A DNA stretch of 28,987 nt, taken from contig BFEA01000032.1 of the NCBI GenBank assembly GCA_003427395.1, forward strand, positions 3,102,026 to 3,131,012, given 5' to 3'. Positions 9,298 through 18,391 of the stretch are shown in pieces; the stretch's first letter is position 1, and every line of letters starts with the position of its first letter. This DNA comes from Chara braunii. Taxonomy: Eukaryota; Streptophyta; Charophyceae; Charales; Characeae. Under the pieces are notes generated by a model. That model was not told the DNA's origin and did no database searches. It saw only the letters and a list, made by a program, of their open reading frames with translations. The position numbers and the translations under genes are program-made.

Positions 9298-9711
9298 GTT
9301 CTGTGTGATCGTATACGGGCCAAGCTAAAGAGTTTTTTGTCCATTATCCCTTCTGTTTCATGACGTGTCAGTCGTCCCCTGATGCGTGTTCCCTCCCAGC
9401 CTTGTGTTGCGAAGGTCTGGAGCTGTTGTCGTAGGGATTGTAGTTCGAGCTGATTGTTAGGAGCTACGCGACTCTAAGGGTTTTCAAGCTCTTGTTGTTC
9501 GAGTTGTTGGAGATGATTATGAACTTCCATTTCCTATTGATTCTTGCGGGCCATTGAAAGTTTGGAGTATTCTCTGCATTTTTTCCCTAGGTATAGTAGT
9601 CCGTTGTTGAACCAGTCTGTTTCATACGGTATGTGTTGTTTTTGAGTGTGCCAGAACTCCCAACAATCTTTAATATAGTTTCGAAAGGTATTCTGTTGCA
9701 AAGTGGACACA
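9298..9711 (-). pseudogene. LINE-B inverted ORF2 segment, proximal part
   Basis: On the minus strand from about 9711 the product reads LNVSTLQQNTFRNYIKDCWEF, then WFNNGLLYLGKKCREYSKL, then, past two stops, LELQSLRQQLQTFATQGWEG and RIRGRL. LINE-C has the homologous order at 18713-19100 (FRDKIHECW, WFQKSYLSLSQSVPRLSRKL, EELALWRLWELKGLQVRARM). This is the alpha-helical linker between endonuclease and RT. The opposite orientation to the downstream RT, with the breakpoint near 9707-9715, is the twin-priming junction. Confidence 0.85.
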
Positions 9712-12700
9712 TTGAGGGATGAGGAAAAAACCCCGGGTGTGGATGGGTTTCCAAAAGAATTTTGGGAATCATTTTGGACCCTAATGGCCCCGGACCTCAT
9801 GGGATTCTACCATCACGTGTGGGAAACAGGGCACATGGGGGAGCTGGTAGGACAAGGGGTCCTCACCCTACCACACAAAAAAGGCGACTGGATGGACATA
9901 AAAAACTATCGCCCGATAACCCTATTCACAGTCGTCTATAAAATGCTAGCTACGGCCTTGGCAAACCGCCTGATCCTGGTTCTGGAAGATATTATCCACC
10001 CGACACAGACTGGGTTTGTCAAGGGACGTAGGATTCACGACAACATTTTGCTGGTCAATGAGATCCTCAAGCTAACGAGGCAGGACAAACGCAACGCTGT
10101 CGTGGTCTTCATCGACTTCGAGAAAGCATACGACCACGTGGACTGGACCTTCTTAGACAGGTGCATGCAGAAAATGAATATTGGGCCAATCTTTCGTCGC
10201 TGGACTGAGATCCTTCATCACAACGCTACGACGAGCGTCCAGGTCAACAGACTGATGGTACCAATAATCTCACTGCAACGGTCGGTCCGCCAAGGAGACC
10301 CCTTGGCCCCCTTTCTTTTTATCATTGTGATGGACGCATTGGCAGCGAACCTCCGTACTAACAAAGATCTTAGAAAGTTACAGATCTCCGCCATCCCTGA
10401 GGAGGCGATCCCTGTATGTTCGATGTTCGCGGATGACCTGACAATAATGGTGGACGCCACCCCCAAGAACATGGAAGAGATTAAACATTTGTTGGACCGA
10501 TTCATGACAGTTTCGGATATGACGGTCAATTGGGGAAATAAAACACTGGGATGGTCGATCCATCACCAAGGAGTGCGTCCGCCGGAACAGCCGCAGGTCA
10601 AATGGCTGCCGAAAAACGCCCCGGTCAGAGTATTGGGCATAATGCTGATGACATCGGGGAAACCAGCATCAAACGACGAATGGATTCTCACACCGGCATT
10701 GGAAAAACTGACACATTGGAACGACAAGCACACATCCTTGATTGGTAGAGCACTGGCAATTAACAATGCAGTCCTAGCAGCCCTCTGGTATAGATCGGCC
10801 CTTTGGGCCCTCAGTAAAGACGCGGTTAGATCACTCGAGAGGCAAAGCGCCGCCCTACTGTGGAGAGGCAACAACGAACTTCCAAACGTCATAAGTAGAG
10901 TGGCTTGGTCATTGGTGATCCAGCCCAAGGACAAAGGGGGTTTGGGCATCCTGGACCCAGTCATCCGGGTAGCCGCTCTGATGGTGCAAAGGATAAGAAG
11001 ACTCGTGTTTACGTCGGACCTTCGCTGGTACTCCCTCGCACTTGAACAAATTGCTAGATTGGCACCGCAAGCGCCACGAGGTCTGGATCCCCTAACCTGG
11101 CTTGAGGACCGATATTGGTCCATACCACGGCGCCCTCGGGTCAACAGAGACTCCACTCGAGGAGTAGCGAGGAGCGACCTGGCCAAAGATGATTTCTGGC
11201 CCCGAGTGCTGAAGGCCTGGCGCCAACTGCCGTTGCTAGAAAAAAACATGCCGAACAGATGGGAAGAAGTGATGAGGCAACCCCTCTTCGGCAACAAAAA
11301 TATCACTGATAGAAATGGTAGGGTACACCGCAGTTCAAGCCCCCCATGGAGCAGCTGGGTCAGAAACGGTATAGTACAGATCAAAGACATATGGGACCCG
11401 ACGAACAGAGACTGGAAGACCACGCCACAGTTGAGGGTTCGGATGAGGTACTATCATGACATCGAAAAGAACCTAGAAACATTGATCGTTGACATCCCTC
11501 TTGACTGGGTACGCACCCTTCGAAAAGGACCGCGGTTAGCGAAAGGAGACTGATTAGCCCCGGATGACACGCAAAGTGTTGGCAGGGTGGTGGATGTGCG
11601 GGCAGACGAATCCCATGTCAAACTCTTCCATAATGGAAAGGACAACATTCTCACCTCGCACTCCCCGGACACAGTAACGTGGTGGAGGAACGGCGAGTTG
11701 CACAGAATCCGGGTACTTGGACACAAAGACGAATGGATTGCATATCGCCCCGATTCCGCCCTAGCTGAACTTTCCTTCGATCCGGCGGAGTGGCACTGGA
11801 CGCCCACATGCAGAACACAAGCCAATCCGAACATAAACCTCCTTGGTCTGTCCGTGAAGGCCACCTACCGGCTGCTGAGGCCAAAAGTGAATCTTAAAGA
11901 GGTAGTAAAAGCCCGATGGATAGCCCACCTGAACTTCAATCAGGGGACCGTCCGCCCGATTCGGTGGTTCTCAACCATGAGATCCAAACCAGCCAAATTT
12001 GCATCGTTGCAGTGGCAGATAGAGCACCGTTGCCTTCCGACAAATAACTGGCTGATAGATCATACGTTCCTGGAGCAGAAGGGTCTGGCGCTCCCCTGGT
12101 GCAAATCCTACCAAAATGCCTTCCCCTCCCGAAAGATCCCGGAAACTATTGAACACATCTTCCTACAGTGCCCGGGGGCGGTCCTCACTTAGCGTTGGTG
12201 GGATAGGATATGGAGCCTCCTGGGCACTGGATTGAACTGGTCGTGGGATTGGAGGGCGCTGCTCTGTGAAGCATGGACTTCCCCCACAGACAACGAGTTT
12301 GAAAATAATATGTTCAAGATCGAGAGGAGAGCGGTTATTTGGGCACTTTGGAGGAAGCGTTGCACCTACACCATCGAGGGGGTCCATATGGAAGGAGAGG
12401 AAGTAACGGAAATAATTAAACAGTATATACAACAAGAACTACTCTCACGATGGAAGAAGGTAAAGAACCAATTACATAAGTATCACCTAAAGAAAGACAC
12501 CATACAAGCAGTTAACCATTTCTCAGGGGACTGGTTGGGCAGCGAAAATGGGGGCTGGATTGCCTTCATCCAATGGGAGGGCGGACAGTCTCCCGGACAG
12601 GAACAGGCGGACTTCAAGACGGACTACTGCATCTCCTTCAAAGAATGGACTAAAGTAGACCAAGGCGTGCCGCTGCGCTCACCCGCAGATTTCCTGGACC

Positions 12701-12855
12701 CTTTCCCCCCCCATCAGCTTTCCTTGGTAGATATGCAATGGTACAGTGCAGAACGGGCGGAAGAGCCGTTGGAGGTGCATCGTCTTCAAGGAATGGAAGG
12801 ACCTTTGAAGGGTTTAGGGGTTAGATTGGAAACAGGAACTCAATGGTTGCTCTAG
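9712..12855 (+). pseudogene. LINE-B ORF2: reverse transcriptase to C-terminus
   Basis: A single reading frame of about 1,050 codons is broken only by TGA at 11551-11553 and TAG at 12190-12192. RT motifs in order: KTPGVDGFPKEFW, YRPITLFTVVYKML, QTGFVKGRRIHDNI, FIDFEKAYDHVDW (catalytic Asp 10114-10116), RQGDPLAPFLF, and FADD at 10426-10437. The thumb with KGGLGILDP follows, then the RT zinc-binding region (FASLQWQIEHRCLPT ... TIEHIFLQCPG) near 12000-12170. The RT catalytic residues look intact. The TAG at 12190 falls exactly where LINE-A has Trp, consistent with TGG to TAG. The protein would make cDNA from element RNA at the nicked target. It lacks an upstream endonuclease in this copy. Confidence 0.93.
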
Positions 12856-13146
12856 AGACACATGCAGTAACCGACAACCTCTAGCTGAGAGGAGCAACCA
12901 GGGGCAGAATAGGTAGACAACAGCCACACAAAAAAGCTTAGCTGCAATAGGCTAACTTAGGCAGGGATGAGGGGTGGTACATCCTTCTCGAAGGACGCAA
13001 TCAATGCCGCCCACTTGGGCCTCTCAACCTTAATGGGGAGGAGCATGGTGTGAGTCAACCTTGAACTATTCATTGACTTGTCGGGGGAATAGGAACCGGA
13101 CTGTTGCTCCCCAGAATGGCAGGAGCCAGAACCAAGAGGTTCTGAT
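12856..13146 (+). other. LINE-B 3' UTR
   Basis: About 290 bp from the ORF2 stop to the A10 tail. Positions 13066-13119 match the reverse complement of 14785-14840 in LINE-C in about 48 of 55 positions by eye. The ORF2 proteins are much more diverged, so this 3' segment is selectively conserved or exchanged. Confidence 0.8.
13127..13144 (+). repeat. LINE-B terminal stem-loop before A tail
   Basis: CAGAACC-AAGA-GGTTCTG forms a 7-bp stem with a 4-nt loop, followed by AT and then A10. LINE-C ends with the equivalent CAGGGCC-ATAA-GGACCTG followed by AT. Same position, same size, different sequence: it is a candidate RT recognition hairpin. Confidence 0.75.
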
Positions 13147-13158
13147 AAAAAAAAAAGG

Positions 13159-14017
13159 ACGTTACTCAATCCTTGGGGGAAGCCTACAAGGAAGACCCCA
13201 TCACAATGGACATCATCAACAAACTGAAGGCCAAAGACAAGGCCATCACTGACGAGTTTGTGATGGTGGATGGGTTACTCTTTCTTGAGAAGGCAGGGTT
13301 CAAAAGGTTAGTTGTTCCATCTAGAGAGATTTTGTGTAGTTTATTTTTAGTTGAGTGCCATGACGCAACGAGACATTTCGGCTATAAGAAGACTAGTGCT
13401 AATTTAGTACAGCGATTTTGGTGGCCTAACATGTTGGACGATGCAAAGAAGTACGTACAAACCTGTCAGGTCTGTCAGTGGGACAAGCCGCGTACTCAAG
13501 CTCCGCTTGGGTTACTAAAGCCTCAACCCATCCCTACTGGTCCGGGGCAGAGTATCTCCATGGACTTCATGGATACCCTCGTGACCAGTAAGAGTGGGAA
13601 GAGACATATCTTCGTCATAGTCGATAGGTTCACTAGGTTTGCTAGACTATTTGTCATGCAGGAGACCGCCAGGACAAATAGGTCATCAAGTTATTCATGG
13701 ATAGCTGGGTGCGTGACTTTGGACTGCCAAAGACGATCGTTAGTGATAGAGATGTGTGTTTCACAAGTGAGATGTGGAAGAAGACTGTTGAACAAATGGG
13801 CAGCCAACTCCAAATGACCTCTGGGAATCACCCCAAAGCCAATGGACAGGCTGAACAAATGAACCGGGTGGTGCAGCATCTGCTAAGGCATTATTTTAAG
13901 CCCAGCCAGGATGACTGGGATGAGAAATTGCCTCTCATCGCCAGTCTGTACAATAATGCAGTACACAGCACCACCGAGGTCACCCCGAATCAGCTGCATC
14001 TTGGGTGGAAGCACTAG
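13159..14017 (+). pseudogene. Gypsy integrase, frameshifted
   Basis: After LINE-B the gypsy frame resumes. The integrase zinc-binding domain is clear: an HDATRHFGYKKT segment with the His residues, WWPNM, and CQVCQ with the Cys pair at about 13465-13480. The catalytic core has Asp in SMDFMDT (13563-13565), Asp in VSDRDVCFTS (13745-13747) and Glu in GQAEQMNR (13853-13855), so the D,D-E triad is present. A frameshift at about 13670-13695 separates the first Asp from the other two, and a TAG at 14015 ends the frame early. Integrase joins element cDNA to chromosomal DNA. Confidence 0.9.
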
Positions 14018-14605
14018 ACTTCCTCCTTCTTGAAAACCGACCTGCTGCAACTCCTGGAACCATTGAATTCGGTGTCCAGTACAAGAAGTTGCTGCAGCAA
14101 GCTGTAGAGAACATTAAGAAGTCTCAGGAAGCAATGATGGCTTCTGAGAACAAACATCGCCGATAGTCCACATTTCAGGTAGGGGAACGACATCTCTAGG
14201 AAACTAATGCCTCAGTATTTCCTGGATGTTGTGGGTAGTGAACTGGATGGTCCCTCGTACGTTATTCGTATCCTTGGTCACTTACGCACTTACCCTGTTT
14301 TTCATGCCTCAAAGCTCGCTCCTTTCGCTGAGACGGAACAGTTCCCATCACGGAGATCTATGCTGCCCCCAACCATGGATGCCCACGTGGACGTCAATGA
14401 TATCCTGGAGCACAGAGACATGCCCGTTCCCAAGCCAGCTGGCAGGGGTAGACCGCCTAAACCTGCAAGGGAATACAAAGTACGGTTCAGGCATCATGCG
14501 GATCCCAAGGAAGATCGATGGTTTACGAGGGAGGAACTAGTCAAGACCGATCCTCAGATCGTGGCCGAGTATGAGAAGAAACTGAAGGGGAAGGCTCCAG
14601 CATGA
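14018..14605 (+). pseudogene. Gypsy integrase C-terminus and chromodomain
   Basis: Degenerate sequence at 14018-14206 is followed by an open frame (14207-14605). It contains the GPSYVIRILGHLRTYPVFHASKL segment of gypsy integrase tails. A chromodomain-like end follows, with VNDILEHRD, YKVRFRHH, and DRWFTREELVKTDPQIVAEYEKK. The chromodomain is thought to steer integration of chromoviruses to particular histone marks. The stop is TGA at 14603. Confidence 0.85.
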
Positions 14606-14627
14606 AGCATCTCAGCGGACTTTCGAT

Positions 14628-14639
14628 ACAAAGGGGAGA
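14628..14639 (+). other. Gypsy polypurine tract
   Basis: ACAAAGGGGAGA directly precedes TG at 14640. A purine tract at this place is the plus-strand primer for LTR retrotransposons and marks the start of the 3' LTR. Confidence 0.75.
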
Positions 14640-14706
14640 TGCCTGGGCTCAGTATTTGTGTTAGGGATGCTGGACCCAGTTTTCCGCTGCTAATACAAAA
14701 AAAATC
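14640..14706 (+). repeat. Start of gypsy 3' LTR, truncated by LINE-C
   Basis: The LTR begins TGCCTGGGCTC after the polypurine tract and is cut after about 67 bp by the T-tract of LINE-C. It ends in CAAAAAAAATC, an A-rich site typical of LINE insertion. The remainder of the LTR was not located beyond LINE-C. No matching copy is visible upstream of the primer binding site. Confidence 0.65.
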
Positions 14707-14752
14707 TTTTTTCTTTTTTTTTCTTTTTTTTTCTTTTTTTTTCTTTTTTTTT
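14707..14752 (-). repeat. LINE-C tail: periodic (A9G) tract
   Basis: On the + strand the tail reads as T-runs separated by single C at 14713, 14723, 14733 and 14743, a strict 10-bp period. As LINE RNA this is four A9G units plus a final A10, rather than plain poly(A). It may reflect slippage or expansion of an original tail. Confidence 0.85.
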
Positions 14753-14757
14753 AAAAT

Positions 14758-14775
14758 CAGGTCCTTATGGCCCTG
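14758..14775 (-). repeat. LINE-C terminal stem-loop
   Basis: On the minus strand CAGGGCC-ATAA-GGACCTG forms a 7-bp stem with one G-A mismatch and a 4-nt loop, then AT and the A-rich tail. It corresponds in place and shape to 13127-13144 of LINE-B. Confidence 0.7.
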
Positions 14776-15044
14776 GATCCATGTCCATTCTGGGGAGCAT
14801 CAGTCAAGTTCCTATTTCCCCGACAAGTCATATGAATAGGATTACATCACTGTACCCACACACGCTCCTTTCCGTCTGGTCGAAGGGACCCTGATCAGCA
14901 TTGATTGCTCCATAGTTCTGGAGGATTGACTGTCAGCTTGCCTGTCCCTGAAATTCCTCTTAGGCTCCTCTATCGGGGCCTGTCAGGTATGCTATTATTA
15001 CAAGAAAAACAGGGAACTTAGAATAGTGAGTTGTCATTGGAGAG
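14776..15044 (-). other. LINE-C 3' UTR
   Basis: Non-coding sequence from the end of ORF2 to the terminal stem-loop. The segment 14785-14840 is conserved with the LINE-B 3' UTR (13066-13119). The rest shows no clear similarity to LINE-B. Confidence 0.75.
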
Positions 15045-16690
15045 TCATATATCCCTGTAGTCCTGTTGTCCAGCCTGTAGAGACACTCTTGTTCTTTGGG
15101 AAGTCTCTGAGTTATGCCACTCCTTCCATCTGATTTGCAGAGCATGAATGTCGGTTATCTTCCCGTTGACTAACCATATCGTCTTGAACTTGGAGATCAG
15201 TTCCTGTTGCTTCTCCGGGTTCTGCTGAATCTGGAGTTTGACCTTCTTCCATTGGCATTGAATATCTGTTTCCATAAGTAGTCTCATTGCTGCCCAGACC
15301 TTCTCCGCTTGATTGCTGGACTTGTCAATGGTTTTGTTGCACCTTTCCTTCCAGATGACCCAGAGAGTCACTTTCCTGATGATTCCAAACCATGTGCGTT
15401 CGGGCTTATGGAATTGGGGTGTGATGTTAGTCCATAGGAGAAGTTGAATCCGGTGTTCAGGTAGGGAGCAAGGAAATAAGTGGTCCCAGAGTGCAAAGGC
15501 TCTTGCCCATATGTCAATAGCAAATTTGCATGTTATCAGGCAATGTGTGAGATCCTCTCGTTCGTCGTCCGAGCACACCAGACATCATTCAGAGCTGTCC
15601 GGGTCGCTGTTCTTCCTTCAGACGTGTAGCCAAACATTCACTGGGAGGGCATTATAGGTGATCAGCCATTGGAGGCTTCGAATTTTGACTGGCCGGATAG
15701 ACTTGTATTTTCGCCAGGGAATTTCGGGGATTTGCTCCATTCTCTGTCCTAACAATTTGGACCATCGCTCCTTGATTACAGGTTCAGGGTCCTTCGTTTT
15801 CAGTAACATCCTGTAAACCATTTTGACCGTGTATTGCGTTATCTGGATGGAAGTCTTACATAATTTGTAACTTCCTGAGAGCCAGGCCCATTCTTCTGGG
15901 TCGAATTCCAGGTCCTGGATCACTGTGTTCATTTGGAATATTGATTTCGGCCAGATTCCCCAATACTCTTATCTTACAAAGCGTATAAGTGTTGAGGATC
16001 GTTTCGTGAGGGTCAATATTGTGGATAGAGAGTGAGTTGGGGTTGGTACGGTTTATAGGGAATGACATGAAAAATCACGAGGTCTGAGCCTGGGCATCTG
16101 AGGTGAAACTGGTATGCTTTCTCAGGTGTGGATTCCTAAATCAGCACCCCCCATTCTCCTGGTTTCCATGAAAACTTCTCTTTTAGTAGTTCTTTCCATC
16201 CATCCGGGATGCTGTTCACGACCGTTGTCAGATTTTCGTCCCGATTATGGCAACCTTTCAGCAGATGTCTCAGTTGTTCTTCATCAACCCAATCATTCTT
16301 CGCTTCATCCCAGATGTCCCCTACTTTCTAAACTCCATGTTTGACCCACGAAAGCCAGCGTTGGCCCTTTGCTAGCGACAGAGGAAGATCCCTTGCATTC
16401 CTCACATATTGATTCCCGAAGAGTGGTTGACGAAGTACTTCTTTGGATTTGGGCTTCTTTACTTTGTTTGGCTGAATTCCTCTCCAAATTAAGAGAAGGG
16501 TTGTCCAGTAGGGTGTTGACGGTTGGACTTCATTCTGTTGTGAGTTAGATCGTCGTCTCCTCCTGCCAGTTTTCGGGGTTCAGTCCTTATTCATTACCCA
16601 GAACAAGCCTGACATGTTGGTAGGAGTTTGAACCGAAGCTAAGGCTTTGATGCTGTCTAGGGCTAGATTATGCCATGCCATAAGCAAAGC
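15045..16690 (-). pseudogene. LINE-C ORF2 C-terminal part with RT zinc-binding domain
   Basis: On the minus strand, from about 16690, the product shows AWHNLALDSIKALASV, then VLRQPLFGNQYV near 16400 (LINE-B: VMRQPLFGNKNI), then LRSLQWLITYNALPVN (15620-15690). A zinc-binding cluster follows with CSDDEREDLTHCLITC at about 15530-15578, then a Trp-rich VIWKERCNK helix. This is the same order as LINE-B. Several stops and frameshifts break it; the longest open pieces are 15045-15578, 15618-15932 and 15856-16068. The domain is thought to help RT bind nucleic acid. Confidence 0.85.
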
Positions 16691-17130
16691 TTATCAAAAA
16701 TCATTGTGCATAGCTTAGTGTATGTATACTGACCAACAACAGGTTTGAGCAGGAAATTGTATATAATTGGCAGTTTAGCCAAAATACTTGGAATAATAAT
16801 ACCACTTTTACTAAGAGTTGCTTTTTTAGTACTAGCTGAACGTAAAGTAATGGCTTCTATGCAGCGTAGAAAAGGTTTTCCATGTCGAATTTGGCTTTGT
16901 TGAGGGTCAAAGAGATGAATTTGTCAAGTTCCAAATAATGGGAACTACCCAATAATAAATAAGAAAAAAAAACAACAAGAAAGAAATTACACTCAAATAG
17001 AACAATTTTGTCCATTGGACCCTTTGTGTTTTGTAACAACTAGGAATAACAAAACACCAAATTTGATAACTGAAAAAAGGAAAACAAAAAGTCTTGGTTG
17101 GGTTAGTAATTTGACTATCCATTTTATTTA
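16690..17130 (+). other. Mitochondrial DNA insertion (NUMT) inside LINE-C
   Basis: LINE-C coding stops matching at about 17130 (after KGGLGIINPKQETKAL) and resumes at about 16690; LINE-B has only some 14 codons at that place. The intervening 440 bp are much more AT-rich than the LINE and carry a mitochondrial nad1 fragment. No target duplication was found, as expected for NUMTs joined by end-joining repair. The edges are approximate. Besides nad1, the AT-rich remainder (16963-17130) shows no recognised gene. Confidence 0.85.
16757..16876 (+). pseudogene. nad1: nad1 N-terminal fragment (NADH dehydrogenase subunit 1)
   Basis: Forty in-frame codons include [28 protein letters not shown] and MQRRKG, the highly conserved first membrane helix and loop of mitochondrial complex I subunit 1. 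The expected ATG before Tyr-Ile appears as TTG at 16757-16759. After Gly at 16876 the reading frame degrades; weak resemblance to nad1 may continue to about 16962. Plastid ndhA differs in this region (it lacks [14 protein letters not shown]), so the source is mitochondrial. It is cut off from the rest of the gene and sits antisense to LINE-C, so it is a non-functional relic. Confidence 0.92.
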
Positions 17131-18391
17131 TAGGGCTTTTGTTTCTTGTTTGGGGTTGATTATCCCCAACCCACCTTTGGAGGTCTTCCGAGTTATGTAG
17201 TGCCACGCTATTTTTCGGATATATCTCGTTTTGTTGGGATCACCTGCCCACAGATAGGCTCTTGCTTTGCTATTTAGTTCTTTGATATTATGGTCCGGTA
17301 TGGTCCAAATGGAGGCTATGTACCTGATCATAGAGAAGATAGAAGTGTTGAGTGTCAAGGCTCTCCCCAGCAGAGAGGTGAACGTGTCTCCCAACGCCCC
17401 ATCCTGTTGATTTGCTTGGTTAGCAGGTTTTGTGTCATTTATGGGGCTGGGCCATCTTTGGTAACTATTATTCCCATATATCTCGTAGGTTCCTCAAGTT
17501 GTTCCCATGTCATGTCCGCTTCAGGGCCCTCCATCTGGGGTCTTTCCTCTTATGAAAACCACCACCCGACTGTCTTTTTCCAATTGATCTTCATTTCTTA
17601 TGCTAGCCTGAATGCTTCCATTGCCCTCACTAAAGCTTTCACTGATGAATCAGATGCTCTGATCAGGACGGTGAGGTCATCTGCAAACATCATTATTCTT
17701 GGAAAGTGGATATGGTGAGGGGTGCCCGCATTCAACTCTGGCAATGTTGAATTGATGGATCTTTACGCAGGAAGGATGCTATTGCTTCCATAACGAACAG
17801 GAAAATCGGGGGAACCAGGGGATCACCTTGCCGCACTAAATGGGAGATCGGGCATCGTTCTGAGAGAGAGTCATTTATTTGTACACAACTTGATGCATCG
17901 TTGTACAGGATCCTTGCCCATTTCCTAAAATTAGGACTAACTCCCATTTTTTCCATGCTCTCGTTGAGGAAAGCCCAGTTGACTTCGTCATACGCCTTCT
18001 CAAAGTAAAAAAACATAATTGTTGTGTTCACCCTTTTTCCTTAACTTTTCGTGCTGGTTCATTCAGAATGAGGACATTGTCCAGGATGTACCTGCCTGGG
18101 ATGAAGCCGGCTTGGTCTATATGGAAGCATTTGTCCGTGAGATCAAGGATTCTAAATGCAAGTGTTTTTGCTAGGATCTTGTAGGGAAGGGTGAGGAGGG
18201 AGATTGGTCTGTAGTTTCTAATATCTTCCCAATCACCTTTTTTGTAGAGGAGGGTCACCACGCTGCTACTTAGTAGTTCTCCCAAGCCTCCTTTTTCCCA
18301 ACTGTCCTTATAAAATGAGAGGAGGTCCTTTCCCATCACTGGCAATAATTGATCCTAAAACTCTTTGGTAAGACCGTCTAAGCCCGGGGAT
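17128..18391 (-). pseudogene. LINE-C ORF2 reverse transcriptase
   Basis: Minus-strand order of motifs: KSPGLDGL (about 18370), VVTLLYKKGDWEDIRNYRPISLL, AGFIPGRYILDNV, FFYFEKAYDEVNW, LVRQGDPLVPPIF, FADD (17676-17687), and a thumb with KKTVGWWFS, LGRALTLN and KGGLGI. In motif A the catalytic Asp is replaced by Tyr (FFYFEKAYD against FIDFEKAYD in LINE-B), which would abolish activity. Frameshifts occur near 18028 and 17730, and stops lie in the thumb. At 17128 the NUMT begins. Confidence 0.9.

Larger units (their letters stand above)
8211..13158 (+). mobile_element. LINE-B: L1-type retrotransposon with inverted 5' part
   Basis: The insertion splits gypsy pol. Flanking duplications are about 18-19 bp (8192-8210 and 13157-13174) with one substitution and one indel. 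From left to right it contains ORF2 sequence in minus orientation (8211-8337 and 9298-9711), then ORF2 in plus orientation from the RT start to the 3' end (9712-12855), a 3' UTR and an A10 tail (13147-13156). The inverted piece encodes the part of ORF2 lying before the RT, so the arrangement is that of twin priming, with roughly 60 codons missing at the junction by comparison with LINE-C. The 5' UTR, ORF1 and endonuclease are absent. LINE-A interrupts the inverted arm. Confidence 0.88.
2609..14706 (+). mobile_element. Ty3/gypsy chromovirus, decayed and interrupted
   Basis: In order on the + strand: primer binding site, leader, gag with a CCHC knuckle, aspartic protease, reverse transcriptase, RNase H, integrase zinc finger and core, C-terminal chromodomain, polypurine tract and the start of a 3' LTR. 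This order and the chromodomain identify a chromovirus. It is not autonomous: there are stop codons and frameshifts in gag, protease, RNase H and integrase, plus three foreign insertions (4867-5376 in gag, 8211-13158 between RNase H and integrase, and LINE-C in the 3' LTR). Removing the insertions on paper restores about 6.5 kb of internal region, a normal size. It is the oldest layer of the stack because the others interrupt it. Confidence 0.93.

Noticed and set aside
9298-9711. Independent minus-strand LINE insertion
   Set aside because: It has no own tail or duplication and continues in frame into 8337-8211, so it is the inverted arm of LINE-B.
16757-16876. Plastid ndhA or bacterial complex I subunit as source
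   Set aside because: The [14 protein letters not shown] loop is that of mitochondrial nad1 and differs from ndhA; bacterial transfer is unnecessary given AT-rich organelle context.
16857-17206. Minus-strand hydrophobic frames in the NUMT
   Set aside because: They are AT-driven shadows opposite the mitochondrial insertion.
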